This document shows, piece after piece, positions 1 through 10,028 of a stretch of 64,000 bases of DNA; positions within the stretch are counted from its first letter, which is position 1; each line of letters starts with the position of its first letter. Location of the stretch: NCBI GenBank assembly GCA_046351325.1, contig JAXLYR010000019.1:97117-161116 (forward strand). Reading direction: 5' to 3'. The notes below the pieces were generated by a model. That model saw nothing but the letters and a program-made list of their open reading frames with translations. It made no database searches and was not told the origin of the DNA. The translations under genes were made by a program, and so were the position numbers. This DNA comes from Xiheicaenibacterium sp046351325 (GTDB taxonomy: Bacteria; Myxococcota_A; Polyangia; Polyangiales; Polyangiaceae).

Positions 1-135
1 GTGCTGACGACCGACACGATCGAGCAGGCCATCGAGCGCGCCGGGACGAAGGCTGGCAACAAAGGTTGGGAGGCCGCGGTGAGCGCGATCGAGATGCTCA
101 GCCTGCGCGCGGCGCTCACCTCGTCCGGCCTGTGA
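1..135 (+). CDS. ribH: 6,7-dimethyl-8-ribityllumazine synthase, C-terminal fragment
   Basis: The window opens inside this gene; 44 codons are visible before the TGA at 133. The readable end (VLTTDTIEQAIERAG, then TKAGNKG) is the highly conserved C-terminal segment of lumazine synthase, which condenses the ribityl-uracil amine with 3,4-dihydroxybutanone phosphate in riboflavin synthesis in the cytoplasm. The following nusB gene starts 17 bp downstream, and a ribH-nusB pair is a common bacterial arrangement that supports both calls. The start and the active site lie outside the window. Confidence 0.9.
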   Translation: MLTTDTIEQAIERAGTKAGNKGWEAAVSAIEMLSLRAALTSSGL

Positions 136-152
136 ATTAAGGAGGATTTGCG

Positions 153-575
153 ATGGGAGCGCGAGCGCTAGCCCGCGACTGCGCGCTGATGATGCTGTTC
201 GGCGCGGAGCTCAACGAGGTCGACGCCGGCCGCATGGTGCGCGATTTCTTTCCGGGGTTGGCCACGGCGGCCGACCTCATGACCGACGAAGAGTCGCGTC
301 AGTACGGCGAGCAGATCACGCGCGGCGTGCTCGACGACCTCGACGCAGTCGACGAGATCATCCGCACCGCGAGCACGTTCTGGCGCGTGGAGCGGATGTC
401 GCGCACGGACCGCAATGTGCTGCGGATCGCCGTGTGGGAGCTCCAGCACAACGTGCCGCGCGCGGTCGCGCTCAACGAGGCCGTCGAGCTCGCGAAGCGC
501 TTCGGGAGCGAGGACTCGGGGGCGTTCGTGAACGGCGTGCTCACGCGCATCGCGAACGACCTCGGCGCGAAGTAG
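153..575 (+). CDS. nusB: Transcription antitermination factor NusB
   Basis: A 140-residue protein of normal NusB length. NusB binds boxA RNA with NusE (S10) and takes part in antitermination of rRNA operons. The sequence has the expected all-helical pattern, with an N-terminal helix rich in Ala/Arg and the family-typical C-terminal segment NVPRAVALNEAVELAKRF followed by GAFVNGVL. The ATG at 153 is preceded by a strong Shine-Dalgarno, AAGGAGG, at 139-145, just after the ribH stop, so the two genes are probably co-transcribed. The gene ends one base before the stop codon of the next gene, which runs in the opposite direction. Confidence 0.95.
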   Translation: MGARALARDCALMMLFGAELNEVDAGRMVRDFFPGLATAADLMTDEESRQYGEQITRGVLDDLDAVDEIIRTASTFWRVERMSRTDRNVLRIAVWELQHNVPRAVALNEAVELAKRFGSEDSGAFVNGVLTRIANDLGAK

Positions 576-1001
576 CTACGGCGAGGGCGTCGTGGGCGGT
601 GGCGTCGTGGGTGGTGGCAGGCTCGACGGTCGCGGCTGCCTGGCCGCACCGAGTGGCTCGGCGAGCACACCGTACGCGACGTCGTAGATGGCCGCGCCGA
701 GCCGGATGCCGTCCGGCGAGATGAGGCCGCCGCGGCGCAGGACACTCCGCAGCGTGAGGACGCGGCCGGTGAGGCCGTAGGGATCGCTGTCGCCGTTGCG
801 ACGACCGAGGACGCGCAGGGCGTCGGTGAGCGCGAACTCGCGGCCGTCCGAGAGCGTGAGGATCGAGCCGGCGCGGGTTGCGGAGCCGAGCCGGAGCCAG
901 TCAGCGAGCGTCGTGTCGGGAACGAAGCCGTCCCCGAGCAACGCACCGCCGACCGCGTCGACGCGCGGGAAGCTAGCGGAGCGAAATCGGGACGGGGCCA
1001 T
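576..1001 (-). CDS. Hypothetical protein with Pro/Thr-rich C-terminus
   Basis: I do not recognise this 141-residue protein. It has no signal peptide or membrane segment. The middle looks like a small globular domain (SDGREFALTDALRVLGRR, then GLTGRVLTLRSVLR), and the last 20 residues are a low-complexity Pro/Thr tail ending PPPTTPSP. The ATG at 1001 is preceded by purine-rich AGAAGAAGAG. The gene is convergent with nusB, with stop codons directly abutting, so the 3' ends share a boundary. Codon use matches the neighbouring genes (GC-rich third positions), which supports it being real. Confidence 0.6.
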   Translation of the reverse strand: MAPSRFRSASFPRVDAVGGALLGDGFVPDTTLADWLRLGSATRAGSILTLSDGREFALTDALRVLGRRNGDSDPYGLTGRVLTLRSVLRRGGLISPDGIRLGAAIYDVAYGVLAEPLGAARQPRPSSLPPPTTPPPTTPSP

Positions 1002-1394
1002 GGCTGAACTCTTCTTCTGGGGTTGATGAAACGTGGTGGACGAGAGGTCAAAGCACAGGACGAGCCAGCGTTCGGACCTTCACTCCTTGTTACGTCGAAT
1101 CTCCCTTGTGGGACTGCCGAAGACGTGCTTCCACGCGCACCGCTGACGAGGTTCGTGCGCGAGGCGTGCTCCACTCGAGCAATCGAGCGGCCGTAGACAT
1201 TCCAAGCGGTCACGCTGATCGCGACGCGGATGTCATGGCGTTGGTGGTGGGAGAGCGCGTGGAGGGCGGGAGAGCGGAGCGCGAGAGCGGAGCGCGAGAG
1301 AAAGCAGCGCAGCGCGGACGCGAGACAGCAAGCGGGGTTGGGGCCCCGTTTGCTCCGGATGGGGGCGGGGGCCCCATCCCCATGCAAAACAGAA
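1002..1394. other. Intergenic region without a convincing gene
   Basis: Nearly 400 bases between the hypothetical gene (minus) and the 3' end of mutS2. The open frames here have no ribosome site and no recognisable protein signature. It contains a 13-bp tandem duplication (AGAGCGGAGCGCG at 1271-1283 and 1284-1296) within a purine-rich stretch, and ends in two neighbouring hairpins with GGGGCCCC cores (listed separately). No tRNA-like fold was noticed. Confidence 0.6.
1331..1381. repeat. Double hairpin with GGGGCCCC core (dispersed palindrome copy)
   Basis: Two hairpins lie side by side: AGCGGGGTT-GGGGCCCCG-TTTGCT at 1331-1354, and GGATGGGG/CCCCATCC at 1357-1379. The first closely resembles copies at 24641-24664, 32665-32690 and 56987-57010. 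It sits immediately downstream of the mutS2 stop codon, but there is no T-tract, so a terminator role is not supported. Confidence 0.55.
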
Positions 1395-3854
1395 CTAACG
1401 GAGCCAGACCACGGTGACGCCGTCGCCGCCCTCACGCGGCTCGCCGGGGCGGCTGCGCTCGATGTACGGGCTGCCGCGCAGGGCGTCGCGGACCGCTTGT
1501 CGAAGCGCGCCGGTGCCGTGTCCATGAATCAAGAACGCGACGCGCTTGCCTGAGCCTACACAGCGATCGAGGAACTGCTCCGCCGTGGCGATCGCCTCGT
1601 GGGCGCGCAGTCCGCGGAGGTCGACGGTGTTGTCGCTGGTCTGGATCGGGACGTCCGGATCGGCAGCGGCGTCGAACTGGAGCTTCGACGCCGCTTTGGG
1701 TTTGCCCTTCGAGGCGGGGGACTTGTTCGAGCCACCCTTCTGATCCGGGCGCTGAATCTCGTCGATGTTCGCGAGGAGCTTGAGCGGGCCGGCTGCGACG
1801 CGGATTTGCCCGGAGGCGAGCACGTCGAGGACGTCGGCTTCCATCCTCAGGCGCGGCACGAAGACACGCATGCCCGGATAGATGTCGCCCGCGGTGACGG
1901 GCTTGCGCTCGACGCCGCGGCTCGGGTGCTCGGGCTCGAGTTGGCCGCCGATCGCGACGCGCGCTGCGACTTTGTCGATGGCCTTCTCGGCGGCGGCGAG
2001 TTCGCGCTCCTCGAGCTTCTGAGCGCGAAGCTTGGTTTGCGCCGCGCGCAGCTCTTCGCGGGCGCGCTTGACCGCGGTCATGAGCTCTTCGGTCTCGCGG
2101 GCGAGGGCGCCGCGCTCCTTGGTCTCGACGCGCTGTCGCTCGGCGTCGAGGGCGCGCTGCTTCTCGCGGAGCTCGGCGGCCTCGGCGCGCGCGGCCTCAC
2201 GGGCGACCTCGAGCTCGCGTCGATCGGCGGCGAGCTGCTCGACGACCTTGGCGACGCTGAGCGTGCCGCCCGAGAGCAGGCTCTCGGCGCGCGCGACGAG
2301 ATGAGCGGGCACGCCGAAGCGACGCGCGACCGCGAGCGCGCTCGATGCGCCGGGGACGCCCGAGAGCAGCTGAAACGTCGGGCGCAGGTTCTCGAAGTCG
2401 AAGCCCACCGAGGCGTTCACGAAGCGCGAGTCCTCGAGGGCGAGGATCTTGAGGCCCTCGTAGTGCGTGGTGCAGGCGACCGCGGCGCCGCGCGCGGCGA
2501 GCGACTCGAGGATCGAGGTGGCGAGGGCCTCGCCCTCGCGAGGGTCGGTGCCCGAGGCGACCTCGTCGAGCAAGACGAGCGCGCCCGGGTGCGCGCCGTC
2601 GAGGATGGCGACGAGGTTCTGCACGTGCGCGCTGAAGGTCGAGAGGTTCTTCGTGATGCTCTGCTCGTCGCCGACGTCGGTCAGCACCACGTCGAAGAAC
2701 GACACGGTCGAGCCGTCGCTCGCGGGGACGAAGAGCCCGAGCCGCGCCATGAGGACGGCGAGGCCCATCGTCTTCAGCGCGACGGTCTTGCCGCCCGCGT
2801 TCGGACCCGAGACGACGAGCACGCGGCCACCCTCGAGCGAGAGATCGCTCGGGACGACGTCGATGCCATCGAGGGCGAGGATGGGGTGGCGCGCGCGGTG
2901 AAGCTCGAGCCGGAAAGGCTCACTCGGGCTGGCCGCGTGGAGCGTGGGCTGCGTGAGGTCGAGGTCGAGCGCGAGCTTCGCGGCGGCGGCCTTGAGGTCG
3001 GCGCGGACGAGGGCCGCCTGCGCGGCGTGCACGCTCTCGACCGACTCGGAGACGAGCGCGCCGAGCCGCGCGAGGACGATCTCTTCCTCGCGCTCGATGA
3101 GCGACCCGAGGACTTTGTGGCGATTGCCGAGCGGCACGACCACGCGTGGCTCGACGAAGAGCGTCGCGCCGCCGGCGCTCGCGCCGTGGACGATGCCCTG
3201 GAAGCGCTCGTGCGAGTCGGAGCGCACGGGAGTACGGAAGCGCTCCGTCGCGCTCGGTCCAGAAGTTGTCGGAGAGCGCGGTCGGGTTCGCGATGAGCTC
3301 CTCGAGCCGGCGCACGATGCGATCGCGCGAGCTCTTCCGCTCGGCGCGGAGTCGGCGAGGCGCGGCGACGCGGCGGCGTCGGCGATGCCGCCGTCAGGGT
3401 CGAAGGATCGCTCGAGCTCGAACGCGAGGGTGTCGAGCGAGGCGTCGGTGTCGCAGGTCCGCGCGAGGTTCGGCGCGTCGTCGCGGTGCGCCTTGAGGTA
3501 GCGGCGCAGCTTGCGGGCCGCGAGGAGCACGGTGAGGACGTCGCGGATCTCCTCGCGGGAGAGCGAGGCGCCGACGCGCGCGCGGCCGAGGGCCGAGGTC
3601 ACGTCGGGGACGCCGGCCTGCGGGAGGGGCTCGGCCGAGAGCGAGAGCGCGAGGGCCTCGGCGAGCTCGGTGTGCTCGTCGCGGACGGCGTCGAGCGTCT
3701 CGAGGAAGGGGAGGGCGCGCGCTGCGGCCGCGGCGGCTGGGCTCGCGCAGCGTGACGCGAGAGCCTCGAGGACGCGATCGAGCTCGAGATCGGCTCGCGT
3801 CTTGTCGGGGCAGGCCTCGACGGGGAGGTCGTGGTGCTCGACGTCGGCGGCCAC
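1395..3854 (-). CDS. mutS2: Endonuclease MutS2 with compensating frameshifts
   Basis: MutS2 family ATPase with C-terminal Smr domain, about 819 residues from the GTG at 3854. Seen: the core domain, an MSH-type ATPase with Walker A GPNAGGKT near residue 350, Walker B LVLLDEVASGTD, a long coiled coil rich in Glu/Arg/Ala, and the Smr domain (VDLRGLRAHEA, then IHGHGTGALR). Known roles of the family are suppression of recombination and rescue of collided ribosomes. Between about 3236 and 3350 the continuous frame gives a scrambled Ser/Arg-rich stretch, while another frame encodes the expected sequence (RRLEELIANPTALSDNFW). One base missing near 3350 and one extra near 3236 would restore it. The start is uncertain: upstream codons are not family-like and no strong ribosome site is visible. 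Confidence 0.85.
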   Translation of the reverse strand: MAADVEHHDLPVEACPDKTRADLELDRVLEALASRCASPAAAAAARALPFLETLDAVRDEHTELAEALALSLSAEPLPQAGVPDVTSALGRARVGASLSREEIRDVLTVLLAARKLRRYLKAHRDDAPNLARTCDTDASLDTLAFELERSFDPDGGIADAAASPRLADSAPSGRARAIASCAGSRSSSRTRPRSPTTSGPSATERFRTPVRSDSHERFQGIVHGASAGGATLFVEPRVVVPLGNRHKVLGSLIEREEEIVLARLGALVSESVESVHAAQAALVRADLKAAAAKLALDLDLTQPTLHAASPSEPFRLELHRARHPILALDGIDVVPSDLSLEGGRVLVVSGPNAGGKTVALKTMGLAVLMARLGLFVPASDGSTVSFFDVVLTDVGDEQSITKNLSTFSAHVQNLVAILDGAHPGALVLLDEVASGTDPREGEALATSILESLAARGAAVACTTHYEGLKILALEDSRFVNASVGFDFENLRPTFQLLSGVPGASSALAVARRFGVPAHLVARAESLLSGGTLSVAKVVEQLAADRRELEVAREAARAEAAELREKQRALDAERQRVETKERGALARETEELMTAVKRAREELRAAQTKLRAQKLEERELAAAEKAIDKVAARVAIGGQLEPEHPSRGVERKPVTAGDIYPGMRVFVPRLRMEADVLDVLASGQIRVAAGPLKLLANIDEIQRPDQKGGSNKSPASKGKPKAASKLQFDAAADPDVPIQTSDNTVDLRGLRAHEAIATAEQFLDRCVGSGKRVAFLIHGHGTGALRQAVRDALRGSPYIERSRPGEPREGGDGVTVVWLR

Positions 3855-3979
3855 GGTCAGCTCGCTGTCGCGCAGTACTTTGCTCCCCAAACCATTTCGG
3901 AGCCCTCGATGTTCGGCAGTGTCGGAGAGACCCACGGTGGCCTCAAGCGGCCGCGCGACGTGCGCGGAGGAGGGCTCGA

Positions 3980-5902
<1,923 letters not shown>

Positions 5903-5978
5903 GTGCCTGCAGCATAGCAACGCTCGCAGCTGGAACCGCGATTCGTTGGGGCCCCCATGCGCTCCGCGGCCCCCCGAT

Positions 5979-6902
5979 TCATCGCGCGTCGTCGACGCGC
6001 CAACGCATGCTGAAGATCGCGTCCCCAGGAACGAAGCCGGCCTTCTGATAGGCGCGGATCGCGGGCACGTTCGAGATCTGCGTGCCGATGCCGAGCCGCT
6101 CCCAACCGAACCGCGGCGAGACCTCGATCAGCGCGGCGGTCAGCGCAGTGACGACCCCGCGACCACGCGCGCGTTCCAGAACACCAACGAGCTCGATGCG
6201 ACCGTAGCCCCAGCCGAACGCGGGGCGCGCGGCCTTGTTGTCCTTGACGGAGAGGAAGCCCACGGGGGTGCCGTCGACCTCTGCGAGGAGCGTGAGCTCG
6301 TTCAGGCCGCGGACGCTGTTCGCGCCCCACTCGCGGTAGAGCTCGCGACCGCGCGCCGGCCCGACCTTCGGGTCCGCGTGGAAGCGGCTGTGCGAGAGCG
6401 TCGCGTCGACCAAATCGCTCATGAGCGCGGCGTCGCTCGCGGTCGCCTCGCGGATGGTGATGCCCGTCGCGACCTCGACGCGCGGCGCGTGCGCGACCTC
6501 GAGGTACTGCGAGAGGATGGCGTCGACCGTGACGAAGCCGGCCTTCTCGCAGGCTTGCACCTGCGGGAGCTCGGCGGCGTCGATGCGGGTGAAGAGGTAG
6601 CCGATGCCCGCGTCGCGCGCGTCTGCGACGGCGCGCGCGGTGAAGGCGTCGCGATCCATCGATGATGCGGGATCGACGATGAAGGCTACGCGCGCCGAAG
6701 CGAGGCCGAGCTTTTCCGTGTCCCACGCGAGGCGCTGGCGCGCGGCCGACGCCGAGAGCGAGCCGTCAGGCGCGCGCTCGTCGACGTACTCGGAGCCCTC
6801 GAGCAGGCCCAACGCGAAGCGCGCGATCGCCGCGCGTGATGCTCCGCGCGGTGGGTGGGGCCAATACGGATAGCGCTCGAGGAGCGCGAGCCGCTCATCC
6901 AC
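5979..6902 (-). CDS. GNAT-family N-acetyltransferase of the polysaccharide cluster
   Basis: About 307 residues. The C-terminal half is a GNAT acetyltransferase with the acetyl-CoA binding motif ERARGRGVVTALTAALIE and the family ending AIRAYQKAGFVPGDAIFSMR. This resembles the WecD/RffC group that acetylates 4-amino sugars. The N-terminal half (residues 1-150) looks like a degenerate second GNAT unit, as in WecD. It overlaps the aminotransferase gene by 8 bp at its GTG start (6902), suggesting translational coupling: the aminotransferase would make an amino sugar and this enzyme would acetylate it. An alternative GTG lies at 6914. It is the last gene of the minus-strand polysaccharide run. Confidence 0.75.
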   Translation of the reverse strand: MDERLALLERYPYWPHPPRGASRAAIARFALGLLEGSEYVDERAPDGSLSASAARQRLAWDTEKLGLASARVAFIVDPASSMDRDAFTARAVADARDAGIGYLFTRIDAAELPQVQACEKAGFVTVDAILSQYLEVAHAPRVEVATGITIREATASDAALMSDLVDATLSHSRFHADPKVGPARGRELYREWGANSVRGLNELTLLAEVDGTPVGFLSVKDNKAARPAFGWGYGRIELVGVLERARGRGVVTALTAALIEVSPRFGWERLGIGTQISNVPAIRAYQKAGFVPGDAIFSMRWRVDDAR

Positions 6903-8058
6903 GACCGAACGCACTCCGCACCGCGGTGGTCACGCGGTCGACGTCGCTCGAGGTCATGCCCGGATAGAGCGGCAGCGACAGGAGCTCGTCGGCGATGCGC
7001 TCGGTGACGGGGAGCTCGCGGCCTGCGTCGGGCCAGCGCTCCTTGTAGTGGCTCATCGTGTGGAGCGGGATGAAATGCACGCTGAAGCCCACGTTTCTAG
7101 CGCGCAGCGCGCCGATCATCGTCTCGCGGTCGGGGGTGCCGCGTGCGGTCGAGAGGCGCACGACGAAGAGGTGGTACGCGTGGCGATCGCCCTCGGGCGC
7201 GAGCGCTTGGAACTCGACGCCAGGTAGGTCGGCGAGGTTCTTCCGGAGCTCGGCGGCGAGCTCGTTGCGACGGGTGATGAAGCCCTCGAGCTTGCGGAGC
7301 TGCACGAGACCGATCGCCGCGGCGATGTCGCCGAGGTTGTATTTGAAGCCCGACTCCACGATGTCGTAGCGCCAGGTCCCCGCGGCCGTGTACCGCTTCC
7401 ACGCGTCCTTCGACATGCCGTGCAAACGCAGCGATTCGAAGCGGCGCGCGAGATCCTCGCGGGTCGTCGTGAGCATGCCGCCCTCGCCGGTCGTCATGTT
7501 CTTGTTCGCGTAGAACGAGAAGCTCACGCCCTCGGTGTGAGCGCCGACGAGCTTGCCGCGGTAGCGCGTCCCGACCGCGTGGGCGGCGTCCTCCATCACG
7601 AGGATGCATCGTTTTTCACAGAGCGCGCGCACCTCGTCGATCGGGCAGGCGAGCCCCGCGTAGTGCACGAGGATGACGGCCTTCGTGCGGGGCGTTAGCT
7701 TGGCCTCGATCGCCGCGGCGGTGACACAGAGCGTGCGCTCGTCGACGTCGGCGAAGACCGGCGTCGCGCCGACGTGCTCGACGACGTTGCCGGTCGCGGC
7801 GAACGTGAGCGACGGGATGACGACCTCGTCGCCAGGCCCGACGCCGCTCGCGACGAGCATGATGTGGAGCGCGGCGGTGCACGAGTTGACCGCGCGCGCG
7901 TAGGGCACGCCCACGTAGTCCGCGAACGCCTTTTCGAAGGCGATCGCGCGAGGCCCCGTCGTGACCCAACCCTCTCGCATGGCCTTCTCGACCTCGGCGA
8001 TCTCCTCGTCGCCGATGCTCGGTGCAGAGAACGGGATGTGGGGTGCGTCGCTGCTCAT
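6895..8058 (-). CDS. DegT/DnrJ/EryC1/StrS-family sugar aminotransferase
   Basis: 387-residue PLP-dependent aminotransferase acting on nucleotide-linked keto sugars. The N-terminal IPFSAPSIGDEEIAEV and GPRAIAFEKAFADYVG are family signatures; MEDAAHAVGTRYRGKLVG precedes the PLP lysine in YANKNMTTGEGG (about residue 183). The substrate is probably UDP-4-keto-6-deoxy or a related sugar, inferred only from the adjoining phosphoglycosyl transferase and acetyltransferase, which together resemble a PglC-PglE-PglD type set. The ATG at 8058 overlaps the preceding gene's stop by 4 bp. No separate dehydratase for the keto sugar is present in the window. Confidence 0.9.
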   Translation of the reverse strand: MSSDAPHIPFSAPSIGDEEIAEVEKAMREGWVTTGPRAIAFEKAFADYVGVPYARAVNSCTAALHIMLVASGVGPGDEVVIPSLTFAATGNVVEHVGATPVFADVDERTLCVTAAAIEAKLTPRTKAVILVHYAGLACPIDEVRALCEKRCILVMEDAAHAVGTRYRGKLVGAHTEGVSFSFYANKNMTTGEGGMLTTTREDLARRFESLRLHGMSKDAWKRYTAAGTWRYDIVESGFKYNLGDIAAAIGLVQLRKLEGFITRRNELAAELRKNLADLPGVEFQALAPEGDRHAYHLFVVRLSTARGTPDRETMIGALRARNVGFSVHFIPLHTMSHYKERWPDAGRELPVTERIADELLSLPLYPGMTSSDVDRVTTAVRSAFGRG

Positions 8059-8738
8059 TTCGCTGGCTCCTCTCGAACCGGGGGCTCTCTGTCGAACACC
8101 GTGATCGCGCCGTAGTCGAAGAGCCTGCCGACCCCGAGGACCCGCCGCGTCGCGAGCGCGAGCGTGTCGAGCGTGATCTTCGCGTCGAGCGCGGGGCTCC
8201 AGGCCTCGATGTATTCGAGGTCGATCGCGATCCGCTTCTTCCACGGGATGTCGTTGCGGCCGAGCACTGCGGCGAGGCTCGTGATCCCAGGCGGAACGCA
8301 GAGCTTCTCGCGCTCGCGCTCCGTGTACATCTCGGCGTGCACGGGCATGTCGGGGCGCGGGCCGACGAGGCTCATCTCGCCGCGGACGACGTCCCTGAGC
8401 TGCGGCAGCTCGTCGAGCGCGCCGCGCAGGTGTTTGCCGACGCGCGTGAGCCGAGCGTGACCGGCGACGACCTTCGTGGAGCCGTCGGCGTTGAACTGCA
8501 CCGGCGCGCCGGTGGTCATCGTCCGGAATTTGTGGAGCCTGAAGACCCGGCCATTCAAGCCGACGCGCTCCTGTACGAAGACCGCGGGCCCGGGGCTGTC
8601 GAGCTTGATGGCGACGGCGATCGCGGCCATCGCCGGCGCGAGCCCGACGATCGCCGCACCCGCGAGCGAGCGATCGAGCGCGCGCTTCACGGACCACGCG
8701 AGCGGTCTTCGAGCGGCGGGTGAGAGCATGGAGGCCAC
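8055..8738 (-). CDS. Phosphoglycosyl transferase (initiating sugar transferase, PglC/WcaJ C-terminal type)
   Basis: 227 residues, the short monotopic form. It moves a sugar phosphate from a UDP-sugar onto undecaprenyl phosphate to start repeat-unit assembly at the inner membrane. Seen: a re-entrant N-terminal hydrophobic helix (GAAIVGLAPAMAAIAVAIKL), the conserved RVGLNGRVFRLHKFRTM, the LDELPQL motif and EMSLVGPRP. It lacks the extra transmembrane helices of WcaJ/WbaP, so it is the small form. The stop overlaps the aminotransferase start by 4 bp, and the glycosyltransferase gene ends 3 bp upstream of its start. Confidence 0.92.
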   Translation of the reverse strand: MASMLSPAARRPLAWSVKRALDRSLAGAAIVGLAPAMAAIAVAIKLDSPGPAVFVQERVGLNGRVFRLHKFRTMTTGAPVQFNADGSTKVVAGHARLTRVGKHLRGALDELPQLRDVVRGEMSLVGPRPDMPVHAEMYTEREREKLCVPPGITSLAAVLGRNDIPWKKRIAIDLEYIEAWSPALDAKITLDTLALATRRVLGVGRLFDYGAITVFDREPPVREEPAK

Positions 8739-8741
8739 GCG

Positions 8742-10022
8742 TCACTCCGGGTGTGCCCCGCGCGTCGAGCGCGCGGTGTGGGTCGCGCCGACGCGTGCCT
8801 CTTCGAGGAGCGCGTCGACATCGGTTTCTTCGATGGTGCTCGGCAGACGCCCAGCGAGGACAGCGTCGTAAGCGGCCGCGACACGCGCCGCGGATCGGCG
8901 CACATCCCAGCGCTGTCGCGCGGCCGTCACGTTGAACGCGCCCATCTGTTCGCGCAGACGCGCGTCGCCCGCGTATCGCAGCATCGCCTCGGTGAAGGAG
9001 CCGGCGTCGCGCACGTTCGCGAAGAGGCCCGTCTCGCCGGCCGTGACGACCTCGCGACAGCCGCACGCGTTCGACGCGAGCAGAGGCTTGCCCATGGCCG
9101 CGCCCTCCATCAAAACGCGGGGAACTCCCTCGTGGATCGACGCGAGCACCACGACGTCGCTCGCCGCGTAGAGCTCGGGCATCTTGTTGGTCTCGGGCAG
9201 GATGATGACGCCCTCACCACGGGCGCGCTCGATGAGGTGCGGCTCGAGTGAGTCGACGGTGTCGTCGGGCACGCCCGCGACGACGAGCCGCACGCGACGA
9301 TCGATCTTGCGCGCGCGCGCCGCGGCCTCGAAGAGCTCGGCGAAGCCCTTCAAATGAACGAGCCGCCCCGCCGAGAAGAAGGCGACCTCGTCGGGCGCGA
9401 CGCCGATCTCGCGCCGAATCTCGGCGCGGCGCTCGGCGCTGATCGCCGCCGGATCGAACCGCCCGAGATCGATCCCGTTGCCGATCCACAAGAGCCGGCG
9501 CGCGTCGATGACGCGCATCGTGCGGAGCGCCGCGAGATCCTCGTTCGATTGGCAAAGCACCGCGTGCGTCCCGAAGCTCGCGATCTTGTCGAGGCCGGCG
9601 AGGACGAGGCGTTTCTTCAGCGGCGTCTCGAGTGACCAGAGCTGCCCGTGCACGGTGTGGACGACGGCGCGGCTGCGCACGACCGCGCCGAGCACGCGCC
9701 CGACGAGCCCCGGCTTGGTCGCGTGCGTGTGCACGACGTCGAAGCGCTCGGTCGCGAGCTGCTTCAAGAGGCGCGCCGAGACGCGCAGATCGCCGAGCGG
9801 GTCCATCTTGCGCGCGAAGTCGAGCTCGACCCATCGCATCGGCGGCGCCGAGCCCGACCCGTCCATGAGCTTCGCGCCGATCTCCGCGAGGCGCGCGACG
9901 CGAGGTCCTGGCGGCGTGAAGAAGGTGATCTCCCAGCCGCGCCGACGCAGGAGCTCGACATAAGGCAGGCTCGCGGGGATGCCGAGATCGGACGAGAAGA
10001 GGTGGGCGAGGCGGAGCGACAT
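8742..10022 (-). CDS. GT4-type glycosyltransferase
   Basis: 426 residues with the two Rossmann-like halves of a GT-B enzyme. The N-terminal acceptor domain begins LRLAHLFSSDLGIPASLPYVELL; the donor domain carries FFSAGRLVHLKGFAELFEAA and the conserved EGVPRVLMEGAAMGKPLLA, where the first Glu contacts the nucleotide sugar in this family. DVVHTHATKPGLVGR is typical of undecaprenyl-linked glycan transferases. It lacks a signal peptide and should act on the cytoplasmic face. An acidic 40-residue C-terminal extension follows the fold. It sits between a second glycosyltransferase and the phosphoglycosyl transferase, all in one direction. Confidence 0.9.
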   Translation of the reverse strand: MSLRLAHLFSSDLGIPASLPYVELLRRRGWEITFFTPPGPRVARLAEIGAKLMDGSGSAPPMRWVELDFARKMDPLGDLRVSARLLKQLATERFDVVHTHATKPGLVGRVLGAVVRSRAVVHTVHGQLWSLETPLKKRLVLAGLDKIASFGTHAVLCQSNEDLAALRTMRVIDARRLLWIGNGIDLGRFDPAAISAERRAEIRREIGVAPDEVAFFSAGRLVHLKGFAELFEAAARARKIDRRVRLVVAGVPDDTVDSLEPHLIERARGEGVIILPETNKMPELYAASDVVVLASIHEGVPRVLMEGAAMGKPLLASNACGCREVVTAGETGLFANVRDAGSFTEAMLRYAGDARLREQMGAFNVTAARQRWDVRRSAARVAAAYDAVLAGRLPSTIEETDVDALLEEARVGATHTARSTRGAHPE

Positions 10023-10028
10023 GGCAGC

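Noticed and set aside
1106..1417. Small plus-strand gene in the nusB-mutS2 gap
   Set aside because: No ribosome site, no recognisable protein pattern, and it runs through the purine-rich tandem duplication and the palindromes.
1599..3296. Long plus-strand reading frame opposite mutS2
   Set aside because: It is the antisense shadow of the GC-rich mutS2 gene, rich in Glu/Arg/Leu with no known fold.
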